Shown: in pieces, positions 35,415-43,554 of the stretch
Layout: the number at the start of each line of letters is the position of its first letter
How positions within the stretch are numbered: position 1 is the stretch's first letter
From: Variovorax paradoxus
GTDB lineage: Bacteria; Pseudomonadota; Gammaproteobacteria; Burkholderiales; Burkholderiaceae_C
Reading direction: 5' to 3'
NCBI RefSeq assembly: GCF_018614915.1
Contig: NZ_JAGGNU010000039.1
Location: 1-64,000, forward strand
DNA length: 64,000 nt
The notes under the pieces: generated by a model
What the model was told of the DNA's origin: nothing
Databases searched by the model: none
Seen by the model: only the letters and a program-made list of their open reading frames with translations
Program-made: the position numbers and the translations under genes

Positions 35415-36670
35415 GCCGACTGCAGCGCCGACTCTCCCTCTGCCTGCTCGCGACAGCGCCAGTAGTAACGCGCGGGTGCTTCAAGTGGCCCCACCGTCAC
35501 CCCGCCTGGATAGTTGCCCGATTCGCTCACCAGCAAAGCGCTGAATTCGGGCGTGCGCGCGAGTTCGAAAGTATGGCGCCCGTCTCGGCGTGGTGTCCAG
35601 CGGATCTCGAAGCTGCCGTCAGGCAAGGGGCGTACCACGCTTTCGTCGGGCTCTGCTGCGCGCGGGGCGAACACCAGCCCGCTGCCGGCCATGCCTTCGA
35701 CCCGCTGTGCATCGAAGGCCGATAGCCGGGTGTGATAGAAGCCAGGCGCCAGGTCGCCGGCCAGCTCGAAGCGCGGTTCGGCTGTGCGCGACTCCGTCAC
35801 GAGCTGGAGGAAGCCGGGGTCGCGTGCGAGTTGCAGTTGGTAGGACACGGCGCCATCGACGGCGCCCGCTGCGACGACCCGGCGTTCCAGCGTCGGGTGC
35901 TGTTGCGGCGCCGGGAGCAGCGGGCGCGTGGCGAGCGGCGCATCGCGCGAGAACGGTGCGCCTTCGCCGGCGCGCGCCTCGAGACTTCGGTGCTCGCCGT
36001 CCAGTTCCGTCGCGACCACCAGGCCTTCGAGTACTTCGAGCGTGGTCTGGTCGTTCTCGGCGCGGGCGCGGAAGTGCGTGCCTTTGACGCCGAGCGCAAA
36101 GGTGCGCGTGCGGATCTCGAAATCGCGCTCCTTCTGCTTCTCGACTTGGGATTCCATCCGCCCGTTGAGCAGTTCGAGGCGCGTCGAACGGCCATGTGCC
36201 GCCAGCAGCCGGACGGTGCTGTTGGACGGGATCACCGCCTTGCTGCCGTCGACGAAGCGAATCGAGAGGAAGCCGTTGCGGCCGGTGACCATCACGTCGC
36301 CGGGTTCCAGCGTCGTGCCGGCGGCGAGCGGCTGCTGGATGCCCGCGCCGCGGTTGAGGAACACATCGCCGTTGACGTCGAGCACGGCGGCCAGGCTGCC
36401 CAGGCTGAGCACCTGTCCCGGGCGCATGCGCCGGGGCGCCGGCACGTCGTTGTCGCGCTGGAGTTCGGGCCAGCGGATCGGCGTGTTCATGTAGCGGCGC
36501 GAAAGATCCCACAAGGTATCGCCCGGGCGAACCACGTGCGTGGAATCGGAAGCCCCCGGAGGCTTCTTGTCCTGCGCCTGAACCTGCGCGATGGAAAGGG
36601 CCAGCAGGCCCCATGCAATGACGAGGGGCCAGCCGCTCGTCGCGCGCCTATGCCTCCCGGTCGCTGCCAT
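35381..36670 (-). CDS. FecR-domain protein with LysM motif, periplasmic
   Basis: A 429-residue exported protein. The signal peptide (WPLVIAWGLLALSIAQVQAQ) is followed by a LysM domain (THVVRPGDTLWDLSRRYMNT, residues about 44-90) that would bind peptidoglycan, then a FecR domain (GDVMVTGRNGFLSIRFVDGS, FALGVKGTHFRARAEND) and two repeats resembling fibronectin-type beta domains (VSYQLQLARDPGFLQLV; HTFELARTPEFSALLV). The start at 36670 is preferred because GAAAGG lies 7 bases upstream. It overlaps the regulator gene upstream and the CHASE2 gene downstream, so the three are one operon. It may transmit a cell-wall signal to the CHASE2 kinase (inference). Confidence 0.87.
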   Translation of the reverse strand: MAATGRHRRATSGWPLVIAWGLLALSIAQVQAQDKKPPGASDSTHVVRPGDTLWDLSRRYMNTPIRWPELQRDNDVPAPRRMRPGQVLSLGSLAAVLDVNGDVFLNRGAGIQQPLAAGTTLEPGDVMVTGRNGFLSIRFVDGSKAVIPSNSTVRLLAAHGRSTRLELLNGRMESQVEKQKERDFEIRTRTFALGVKGTHFRARAENDQTTLEVLEGLVVATELDGEHRSLEARAGEGAPFSRDAPLATRPLLPAPQQHPTLERRVVAAGAVDGAVSYQLQLARDPGFLQLVTESRTAEPRFELAGDLAPGFYHTRLSAFDAQRVEGMAGSGLVFAPRAAEPDESVVRPLPDGSFEIRWTPRRDGRHTFELARTPEFSALLVSESGNYPGGVTVGPLEAPARYYWRCREQAEGESALQSAWGGSFEVPSR

Positions 36671-37427
36671 GGCGATGCCTTTCACGATCATCCGGAACGA
36701 CGGCGGAATCGGTGCCTACGCGCTCGAGCCGGTAGCCGCGCCCGTACACCGTCTGCAGGCGCATGCCGCTCGCACTGTGAAGGCCGAGCTTGTTGCGAAG
36801 ACGATAGACATGGCTGTCGAGTGCGCGGGACGGCATCTCATCTCCATGAACGCCCAGACTCTCGAGCAGGTAGGCGCGCGAGACGGGCTGCCCGATATGC
36901 CTGAACAAGGCCATCGCCAGCCGGAACTCGCGATCGGTCAGGTTGATCTGGAGGATTTTTCCCTCGGCCCCGAGGAACTGGACGTTGAGATTGGGACGAT
37001 CGAAGCGCCAGTCGCCGAAATGCTCGATGTCCATCGCGGCCGGCAGCGGGCGGCGGGCCATCAGCCTGCGGATGCGCGCGCAGAGTTCGAGCGTGCGAAA
37101 GGGCTTGACCACGTAGTCGTCGGCCCCGATGCCGAGCGCCCCGGCAACGTCCCGCTCGGCACTGCGCGAGCTCAGCATGATGACCGGGATCTCGCTCTTC
37201 TGGAAGTTGCGCAGCCAGTGCAGCAAATCGACACCATCGAGGTCGGGCACGTTCCAGTCGAGTACCAGCAGGTCGTAGGTTTCCTGCCGCAGCGATCGAC
37301 GCAGCGCTTCGCCCTCGCTGAAGGGACAGCAGGAAATCACTTCTTCCCCGATCTCGAGCTGCCGCGTCAGCGCGTGAACCAGATAGCTCAGCTGGGTCGG
37401 GTCGTCGTCAAGAACCGCGATGCGCAT
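36648..37427 (-). CDS. OmpR-family response regulator
   Basis: A 259-residue response regulator. The receiver is complete: acidic pocket VLDDDPTQ, acceptor Asp in LLVLDWNVPDLDG, VIMLSSRS and Lys in YVVKPFRT. The winged-helix domain ends SRALDSHVYRLRNKLGLHS and VYGRGYRLERV. The start at 37427 begins the typical MRIAVLDDDP. Genes for a FecR-LysM protein and CHASE2 kinase follow with overlaps. The 295-base gap to the YadA-like gene (37428-37722) contains the divergent promoters but no gene. Confidence 0.93.
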   Translation of the reverse strand: MRIAVLDDDPTQLSYLVHALTRQLEIGEEVISCCPFSEGEALRRSLRQETYDLLVLDWNVPDLDGVDLLHWLRNFQKSEIPVIMLSSRSAERDVAGALGIGADDYVVKPFRTLELCARIRRLMARRPLPAAMDIEHFGDWRFDRPNLNVQFLGAEGKILQINLTDREFRLAMALFRHIGQPVSRAYLLESLGVHGDEMPSRALDSHVYRLRNKLGLHSASGMRLQTVYGRGYRLERVGTDSAVVPDDRERHRHGSDREA

Positions 37428-37722
37428 GGGGCTGCCTTCGAGTAAAGGAGGCTGCGATTCTTGCGCTTCGGTGCGGAGGGAATCTCGCAAATTGTCGCAA
37501 GGTGCTCGCACTCCGGCCCTCGAAAAATGTGAACTAAGTCGGAAGTCCGCTTTCCGCGCCGTGCAATCCTGATTAATTGTCACAACGCCTCCGCCTCGCC
37601 GCGGCCCGCTCGGCACCATTCGCAACCTTAAGTTTTAAAGCAAGTGCGTGTATGCGGTCGACGCGCCCCGTTGTTGCGGCGCGCAGCCTCTTCGCATTGC
37701 AGTTCTCAGGCGTAGGAAAAGG

Positions 37723-38115
37723 ATGGACAAGTCATACCGGACCGGATGCCGCGAGGCGCTGCGGCCTTTGATCGCCATGGCAACGGCTTTCGTCGTCGCA
37801 AGCGCGGCGGGCATATCTGCGTCGCCCGCGCATGCGCAGTACGCCAACGAGCAGAACTTCAACAACCACATCGATACCGTCGCGCGCGAGGCCCACGCCG
37901 GCGCTGCCGCCGCGATGGCCGTGAACGTGCCCGGTAGCTATGTGCCCGGCAAGACCGTCATGCGTGTCGGCACTGCTGCCTTCAAGGGCGAGCCCGCGCT
38001 AGGGCTGAGCTTTCGCCGCACCGCGGACAACAACGCCTGGAGCCTCACCGGCGGCGTCGGCCTAAGCCGTGCGGGCGTGGCCGCCACGGTGGGGGCCGAG
38101 TGGGTGCTCCACTGA
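37723..38115 (+). CDS. Short secreted protein with YadA-type anchor domain
   Basis: A 130-residue protein made only of a signal peptide (LIAMATAFVVASAAGISASPAHA, cleavage after Ala38) and a region like the YadA C-terminal membrane anchor: AREAHAGAAAAMAVNVPGSYVPGK, VGTAAFKGEPALGLSFRR, NNAWSLTGGVGLSRAGVAATVGAEWVLH. In trimeric autotransporters this segment forms the 12-stranded pore and is preceded by a stalk and head; here both are absent. It might form a small trimeric outer membrane pore. Followed 17 bases later by a lipoprotein gene and so likely co-transcribed. Confidence 0.75.
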   Translation: MDKSYRTGCREALRPLIAMATAFVVASAAGISASPAHAQYANEQNFNNHIDTVAREAHAGAAAAMAVNVPGSYVPGKTVMRVGTAAFKGEPALGLSFRRTADNNAWSLTGGVGLSRAGVAATVGAEWVLH

Positions 38116-38132
38116 TACCCGAGGCTTCCATC

Positions 38133-39029
38133 ATGAAGAATGAATCGATCTCCGGCAGCCAGTTCAGCCCCTTCGAGCTGCTCGCGATCTCGATGACCTT
38201 GCTTGTTGCAGCCTGCAGCGTGCCGGGGGCCGTGACCGATCCCGGTGCGCGGTTGCCCGGGCCGATCGTCGGGCCGGCGCACCCCGAAAAGCCCGCCTTC
38301 CCGCCGATCGAATCGGCGAAATGGAAACAGGGTGCCTTTCCGAGCATCGAGGCGCTGCGCGAGATGAGTTCGGGCATGGGCAAGGACCAGGTGCGCAGCC
38401 TGTTGAGCCACCCTCACTTCAGCGAAGGCTTCGCCGACGTGCGGGAGTGGAACTACATCTTTCACTTCCGCACCGGCGACGGGCCCGCGTACGTCACCTG
38501 CCAGTACATGGTGCGCTTCAATCAGGAAATGCTGAGCACCGGCACGTACTGGAACAGTCCCGAGTGCGAAGCCATGGCGAAGCGTTCGAGTGCGAAGCCG
38601 GTGGTGAAGCCCTTGGCGGTACTGCCTTCCGCGCCACCCGTGCCGCAGAAGGTCACCCTGGATGCCGATGGCATGTTCCGCCTCGACGGCACGAGTGCGG
38701 CGGACCTGCTGCCCGAAGGGCGGCGCAAAGTGGAGCTTCTCGGCGCCGAGATTCGGCGCAACTTCAGAGCGCTCAAGTCTGTCTCCGTCACCGGCCACAC
38801 CGACCACCTGGGCTCCGACGAACACAACGACGCCTTGTCGCTGGCACGAGCGAAAACGGTGCGCGATCTGCTCGTTCGACAGGGCATCGATCCGGGCCTG
38901 ATTCGCACCGCGGGCGTCGGCAGGAAGCAGCCGGTGACGCAATGCGCCGGGCAGCAGAAGACGCCGGCACTGGTCGGCTGCCTGCGGCCCAACCGCCGTG
39001 TCGAGGTCGAAGTGACCGGAGATCAATGA
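38133..39029 (+). CDS. Lipoprotein with BamE-like and C-terminal OmpA-like domains
   Basis: A 298-residue lipoprotein (signal LLAISMTLLVAAC, Cys28). Residues 70-160 resemble the SmpA/OmlA (BamE) fold (ALREMSSGMGKDQVRSLLSHPHF, EWNYIFHFRT). Residues 180-295 form an OmpA-type peptidoglycan-binding domain (GRRKVELLGAEI, VSVTGHTDHLGSDEHNDALSLARAKTV, GVGRKQPV, LRPNRRVEVEV). It would bridge outer membrane and peptidoglycan. It lies between the YadA-anchor gene and a regulator gene that starts after one base, suggesting one operon. Confidence 0.85.
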   Translation: MKNESISGSQFSPFELLAISMTLLVAACSVPGAVTDPGARLPGPIVGPAHPEKPAFPPIESAKWKQGAFPSIEALREMSSGMGKDQVRSLLSHPHFSEGFADVREWNYIFHFRTGDGPAYVTCQYMVRFNQEMLSTGTYWNSPECEAMAKRSSAKPVVKPLAVLPSAPPVPQKVTLDADGMFRLDGTSAADLLPEGRRKVELLGAEIRRNFRALKSVSVTGHTDHLGSDEHNDALSLARAKTVRDLLVRQGIDPGLIRTAGVGRKQPVTQCAGQQKTPALVGCLRPNRRVEVEVTGDQ

Positions 39030-39030
39030 C

Positions 39031-39816
39031 ATGTCGTCTCGAAAAGGACTGCGCCAGCGGGTGGTGGTCCTCGATTCCGTCCTGCGCTCGAGGGAGCACC
39101 TGCGCCGGGCCATCCGGGCGCTTGGCCACGCGCCTCTTGTCTTCGAAGCCCTGGAAGAACTGACGCCTCTGCGCGGCATGGAGTCGCGCTGCTCGATGAT
39201 GTGCCTCGGTCTTCCACCGACGCACATAGACCGCCACACATGGATCCAGAAGGCCAGAGGCGCGGTCGGGCCGAAGGTGCCGGTGTTGTTCCTCGCCCGT
39301 GAGAACCTGCTGAAAGCGCTTCAGACACTGAGCGGCGTCGAAGGCGATTCGGTGCTGGTGGCGCCGTCGTCGTTCGCGGAGGTCTACAACGGCCTGGGGG
39401 AGTTCATGGCGCAGCACGGCATCCCGACCGTCGACGATGGGCTGACCTGGGACCCCTACGTCTTCCTCCCTTCCCTGGAATCCGTGATGGTTGACGGGGC
39501 CGAGATCCGTCTGAGGCCGCTGGAGTTCGAGCTAGCCCTGGAGTTCTTCCACAACGTCGATCGCGTGCTGTCGAGGGATTGGTTGCGCGCCATGACTTCG
39601 GGCATGGTGACCGATCCGTCCGGCCGCTGGATCGATACCAGCGTGGCCCGATTGCGCGCTCTTCTCGGGCTCGCCCCTTTTCGTGGCAGCGAATGGCGGC
39701 TCAGCAACGTTCGCTATGCGGGCTACAGGCTCAGCAGGAGCCAGGACAAAAAGCACTCGAAGGCGCTCGCCGCTGCGTCGCGTCAGCCCCAGCAATGGTT
39801 GGAGTCGTCACCATGA
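39031..39816 (+). CDS. Degenerate OmpR-type regulator (receiver without acceptor Asp)
   Basis: A 261-residue protein. The C-terminus (MVDGAEIRLRPLEFELALEFF, WIDTSVARLRALLGL, VRYAGYRLSR) is a winged-helix OmpR-type DNA-binding domain. The N-terminus keeps the receiver size (RVVVLDSVLRSREHLRRAI) but lacks key residues: where an LDxxLP acceptor is expected it reads CLGLPPT, and the conserved KPF is APS. It thus probably works without phosphorylation. Its stop overlaps the start of the DUF1266 gene. Confidence 0.75.
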   Translation: MSSRKGLRQRVVVLDSVLRSREHLRRAIRALGHAPLVFEALEELTPLRGMESRCSMMCLGLPPTHIDRHTWIQKARGAVGPKVPVLFLARENLLKALQTLSGVEGDSVLVAPSSFAEVYNGLGEFMAQHGIPTVDDGLTWDPYVFLPSLESVMVDGAEIRLRPLEFELALEFFHNVDRVLSRDWLRAMTSGMVTDPSGRWIDTSVARLRALLGLAPFRGSEWRLSNVRYAGYRLSRSQDKKHSKALAAASRQPQQWLESSP

Positions 39817-40634
39817 ATTTCTGGATATCTCTTTTCACGCTGTGGCTCCTGTGCGCGCTGCTTCTGTTGAACGCCAGGTGGAGCAAGTCCGTGGCCCGCC
39901 GGGCTCGGCAGATCGCGTTCCAGCCCACTGAGCCGACAACGTCGAACGAGCTCTTCGGCTACCTTCTGAGCGCGAACTTCGCGGTGCTCGAAGAAGACGA
40001 TTTCAACCAACTGGGCAGCTCGCTTGGCGAAGAAAGAGTCAGTGCCGTCCTCATGCAGCATTGGCGCGTGCAGTCCAAGTACGAATGTGTCTGGCTCGTG
40101 GAGCGCTGGCTTCAATCCGTGGGGAACGGATTCCCGGCGGAAAAAGCCGCTTACGCGGCCTGGCGCAGCGGCCATGTCGTCGATTCCGATGCATATGCGG
40201 CCTTGCACGAGATCTGCAGATTCCTGGTGGAGGATGCGCGCGTGGTGGGAGCCAAACAGATCCGGAGTGTTCACCTGAACCCGGTGGCCTGGGAGATCCA
40301 GCAGGCAGCCTATCTGGTGCGCCTGGGTTATTCGGCCGGATACTTGTCCAGAGAGGATGCGCAAGCTGCGCTCAGGCGCCTGCAGGAGGCCGCCCGCGCG
40401 CACTACGCGTCCTGGGAGGATTTTTCACTGTCAGGCTTGATCGTCCTGGGCGTGCGCAGCCCGATCGATCCCTTCGACCTCAGGGACTGGCGCAAGATTG
40501 CGCGCAGCCACGAGGTGCTGCTTCGGGCGCAGCCCACCACGCTCGCGCATGCTGCTCAGTGGAGAGTTTTCATCCCGGTCTCCACGCCCTCGAACCACTG
40601 GATCGAGCCGCGCGCGCAGCTGGCCGAAATCTAA
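39813..40634 (+). CDS. DUF1266-domain membrane-anchored protein
   Basis: A 273-residue protein with an N-terminal membrane helix (FWISLFTLWLLCALLLLNA) and a cytoplasmic C-terminal DUF1266 region (VAWEIQQAAYLVRLGYSAGYLSR, LRRLQEAARAHYASWEDFSLSGL). Members of DUF1266 are of unknown function; some occur near T6SS or effector genes. It overlaps the upstream regulator gene by 4 bases. Confidence 0.7.
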   Translation: MNFWISLFTLWLLCALLLLNARWSKSVARRARQIAFQPTEPTTSNELFGYLLSANFAVLEEDDFNQLGSSLGEERVSAVLMQHWRVQSKYECVWLVERWLQSVGNGFPAEKAAYAAWRSGHVVDSDAYAALHEICRFLVEDARVVGAKQIRSVHLNPVAWEIQQAAYLVRLGYSAGYLSREDAQAALRRLQEAARAHYASWEDFSLSGLIVLGVRSPIDPFDLRDWRKIARSHEVLLRAQPTTLAHAAQWRVFIPVSTPSNHWIEPRAQLAEI

Positions 40635-40708
40635 AACCGCCGCCGTCGCGGCGAAACCTGATCGCGACGCGGCAGAATCAGGGTGATTTCGGGCTCCCGC
40701 TGCGCGCT

Positions 40709-41401
40709 TTGACCCCCACTCGTTTGCACCTTTCCAACTTCGACGCCGCGATCGTCGACCTCGACGGCACCCTGGTCGACACCCTCGGCGACTTCGTCGT
40801 CGCGCTGAACCACATGCTTGCCAGGCTCGAGTTGCCCGAGGTCAGGGCCGAAATCGTCGGGACCATGGTCGGCAAGGGCTCGGAATATCTGATCCATTCG
40901 GTGCTGCGTCATGTGCGCGAAGGCCTGCAAGCCGACGATGCCCTGTTCGACCGGGCATGGCAGCACTACCAGCAGCACTACCTCGCCATCAATGGCCGGC
41001 ACTCGGAAATCTATCCCGGCGTGGTCGAGGGCCTGGCGGCGATGCGGGCCGGTGGCCTGCGCCTGGCCTGCCTGACCAACAAGCCCTCCGTCTTCGTGCG
41101 CCCGCTGCTGGCTGCCAAGGGACTCGACGGCTGCTTCGACGTGGTGTTCGGCGGCGACGCCTTCGAGCGCAAGAAGCCCGATCCACTGCCCTTGCTGAAA
41201 ACCTGCGAGGCGCTCGGCAGCGCACCGGCGCGCACCCTGATGGTGGGCGATTCGAGCAACGACGCGCGCGCGGCCCGTGCCGCAGGCTGCCCGGTGGTGC
41301 TGGTGACCTACGGCTACAACCACGGCGAGCCGGTGCGCGGCGTGGACGCCGACGGCTTCGTCGATTCGCTGGCGGAGCTGGCTCGGGTTCTTGATAGTTG
41401 A
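40709..41401 (+). CDS. gph: Phosphoglycolate phosphatase (HAD family)
   Basis: Dephosphorylates 2-phosphoglycolate. The HAD motifs are complete: IVDLDGTLVDT with nucleophile Asp, LACLTNKP (motif II Thr), KKPDPLPL (motif III Lys) and MVGDSSNDARAARAAG (motif IV). 230 residues is normal. No ATG or GTG lies suitably upstream; I chose the TTG at 40709, giving TPTRLHLSNFDAAIVDLDG, with weak support, and TTG 40721 is also possible. Its stop codon is part of the promoter box of the next operon. Confidence 0.88.
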   Translation: MTPTRLHLSNFDAAIVDLDGTLVDTLGDFVVALNHMLARLELPEVRAEIVGTMVGKGSEYLIHSVLRHVREGLQADDALFDRAWQHYQQHYLAINGRHSEIYPGVVEGLAAMRAGGLRLACLTNKPSVFVRPLLAAKGLDGCFDVVFGGDAFERKKPDPLPLLKTCEALGSAPARTLMVGDSSNDARAARAAGCPVVLVTYGYNHGEPVRGVDADGFVDSLAELARVLDS

Positions 41402-41426
41402 CAATTGAATGGTTGAAAAGTAATGT
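41397..41426 (+). promoter_or_regulatory. Promoter with GTTGACAATTGAATG box before the dehydrogenase operon
   Basis: TTGACA (41398-41403), a perfect -35, is separated by 17 bases from TAATGT (41421-41426). The surrounding 15-mer at 41397-41411 recurs with one mismatch on the minus strand in the marR/iorA gap (45792 to 45778), which suggests a shared regulator site. It overlaps the gph stop codon. Confidence 0.55.
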
Positions 41427-41485
41427 ATCTGCGAGCCCGCCGGATTGCATGCTGGCGGCCCCGTGGCGTACAACCTCTTTTCAAC
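41412..41485. repeat. Inverted repeat flanking the leader of the dehydrogenase operon
   Basis: GTTGAAAAG at 41412-41420 and its perfect complement CTTTTCAAC at 41477-41485 bracket the predicted transcription start and leader. The second arm abuts the ATG at 41487, so a hairpin or protein loop would affect ribosome access. Confidence 0.4.
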
Positions 41486-41486
41486 T

Positions 41487-42560
41487 ATGAACATCGCGAT
41501 CCTGGGCGGCGGCCATGGCTGCTACGCTGCCGCCGCCGATCTGTCCGAAGCCGGCCATGAAGTGCGCCTGTGGCGGCGCGACGCCGACGCGCTCGCGGCC
41601 GTGCGGCAGGCCGGCGCCATCACCCTGAAGGACGCCCGCGGCGCGCGCGAGGTGCCGATCGCGCTGGCGACCGCCGACATCGCCGAAGCCCTGCGCGGCG
41701 CAGCGCTGATCGTGATCCCCACGCCCGCGATCGCGCAGGAAGACATCGCCCGCGCCATGGCACCGCATCTGGTGGACGGGCAGGTGGTGTTCCTGCCGCC
41801 CGGCACCTTCGGCAGCTTCGTGATGGCGCGCATCGTCAAGGCAGCCGGCAGCCGCGCCGACGTCGCCTGGGCCGAGACCGGCACCTTGCCCTACCTGGCA
41901 CGCAAGCACGGCGAGCGCGAAGTCAACGTCACGATCCGCGCCATCCGCCTGCCGACCGGCGTCTACCCGGCGCGCAAGGAGCAGCAGGCGCTGGAGGTGA
42001 TCCGCCAGGCCTACCCGAGCGTGCATGGCTGCGGCAATGCGCTGTCGGGCGCGTTGATGAACGCCGGGCCGGTGATCCATCCGCCGCTGATGGTGATGAA
42101 CGCCGCGCCGCTGCAGCACTTCGAGCGCTGGGACATTCACAACGAGGGCACGCAGCGTGCGGTGCGCGACGTGACCGACAGGCTCGACCAGGAGCGCATC
42201 GCGGTGCGCGAGGCCTTCGGGCAGGGCGCGCCGCACTATCCGCTGGCCGACCACTACAACAACGACCAGTGGATGTACGGCGATGCCCACAAGCAGTTGG
42301 TGAAGTCGGGCGACTGGCGCGAGAACATCGACCTCTACGCCCACCGCTACATCACCGAGGACACCGAACTCGGCCTGGCCTTCCTCGCTTCGGCGGCGCG
42401 CTATGCGGGGGTCGATGCGCCGATCGCACACGGCTTGCTGGCCATCGTCGGCGGATTCCTCGGGCGCGACCTGCGCCAGGGCCCGCGCACCTTCGAGCGG
42501 CTCGGTCTTGCCGGGCTCGACAAGGATGCATTGAAGAAGAGGCTGCACGATGGCGAATGA
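41487..42560 (+). CDS. NAD(P)-dependent opine/octopine dehydrogenase-family protein
   Basis: A 357-residue oxidoreductase with an N-terminal Rossmann fold (NIAILGGGHGCYAAAADLSEAGHEVRLWRR) and the C-terminal octopine-dehydrogenase domain (NAGPVIHPPLMVMNAAP, with HxxxH and HYNNDQWMYGD). Related enzymes reduce imines or 2-ketoacids. Here the substrate is unknown; its position at the head of a four-gene operon with acyl-CoA and MDR dehydrogenases beside an auxin catabolic cluster suggests a redox step on an indolic intermediate or downstream acid (inference). The 3' end overlaps the next gene by 11 bases. Confidence 0.75.
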   Translation: MNIAILGGGHGCYAAAADLSEAGHEVRLWRRDADALAAVRQAGAITLKDARGAREVPIALATADIAEALRGAALIVIPTPAIAQEDIARAMAPHLVDGQVVFLPPGTFGSFVMARIVKAAGSRADVAWAETGTLPYLARKHGEREVNVTIRAIRLPTGVYPARKEQQALEVIRQAYPSVHGCGNALSGALMNAGPVIHPPLMVMNAAPLQHFERWDIHNEGTQRAVRDVTDRLDQERIAVREAFGQGAPHYPLADHYNNDQWMYGDAHKQLVKSGDWRENIDLYAHRYITEDTELGLAFLASAARYAGVDAPIAHGLLAIVGGFLGRDLRQGPRTFERLGLAGLDKDALKKRLHDGE

Positions 42561-43554
42561 GGTGGCGGCGCCGCGCTTTGCCGCCGTCGGCGCGGGCCGG
42601 ATGGGCCGCGGCATCGCGATCGCCTTTGCCTACGCGGGCCATCGCATTGCATTGGTCGACCTGCGTCCACGCCGTGAAGAGGCCTGGCAGAAGCTGTGTG
42701 CCGAGGCGCGCAGCGAGATCGAGGCCAGCCTCTCTGGGCTCGCGCAGCTGGGCGCCTTCGACGCCGCACAGGTCGGCGCGATCGCCGATCGCGTCGAACT
42801 CGTGAGTGCAGCCGATGCGCCTCGTACATTGGGCCACGCCGAGCTGGTGTTCGAAGGCGTGCCCGAGACCTTGGAAGCCAAGCGCGAAGCCTTCGAGCAA
42901 CTCAACCGGCATTGCCGCGACGACGCGATCCTGACCTCCACCACCAGCAGCATTCTGGTGACGCAGCTCGCAGCGTTGGTGAAGAAACCCGAGCGCTTCC
43001 TGAACATGCATTGGCTCAACCCGGCCTACGTGATCCCCGTGGTGGAGCTCAGCTGCCATCCGGCCACCGATGCCGCCGTGCTGGAACGCACCAAGCTGCT
43101 GATGCAGCAGATCGGCAAGCTGCCGGTGGTCTGCGGCGCCTCGCCCGGCTACATCGTGCCGCGCCTGCAGGCGCTGGTGATGAACGAGGCGGCGCGGATG
43201 ATCGAGGAGGGCGCAGCCACCGCCGAGGAAATCGACAAGGCCACGCGCTACGGCCTGGGCCTGCGCTTCGCCGCGCTCGGCGTGGTGGAGTTCATCGACT
43301 TCGGCGGCTGCGACATCCTGTACCACGCGAGCCGCGAGATGTCGGCCTCGATCGACAAGGGGCGCTACACCGCGCCGGCCATCGTCGATCGCATGGTGGC
43401 CGAGGGCCGGTTGGGGCTGAAGACCGGCAGCGGCTTCTACGACTACCAAGGCCGCGACGTGGCGGCCTACCGGCGCGACGTGCTGGCGCGCACGCTCGGC
43501 ATGCTCCAGCACGCGGGACTCTGGCAGCCACCGGCCGAAGACACGCAGCCGTGA
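42550..43554 (+). CDS. 3-hydroxyacyl-CoA dehydrogenase family protein
   Basis: A 334-residue enzyme with N-terminal NAD fold (VGAGRMGRGIAIAFAYAGHRIALVDL), LVFEGVPETLEAKREAF, TSTTSSILVTQLA, catalytic His in NMHWLNPAYVIPVVEL, and a C-terminal 3HCDH helical domain (GFYDYQGRD). The usual reaction is NAD-dependent oxidation of a 3-hydroxyacyl group. It lies within the overlapping four-gene operon; the actual substrate could be a 3-hydroxy acid or CoA ester derived from the indole side chain. Confidence 0.85.
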   Translation: MANEVAAPRFAAVGAGRMGRGIAIAFAYAGHRIALVDLRPRREEAWQKLCAEARSEIEASLSGLAQLGAFDAAQVGAIADRVELVSAADAPRTLGHAELVFEGVPETLEAKREAFEQLNRHCRDDAILTSTTSSILVTQLAALVKKPERFLNMHWLNPAYVIPVVELSCHPATDAAVLERTKLLMQQIGKLPVVCGASPGYIVPRLQALVMNEAARMIEEGAATAEEIDKATRYGLGLRFAALGVVEFIDFGGCDILYHASREMSASIDKGRYTAPAIVDRMVAEGRLGLKTGSGFYDYQGRDVAAYRRDVLARTLGMLQHAGLWQPPAEDTQP

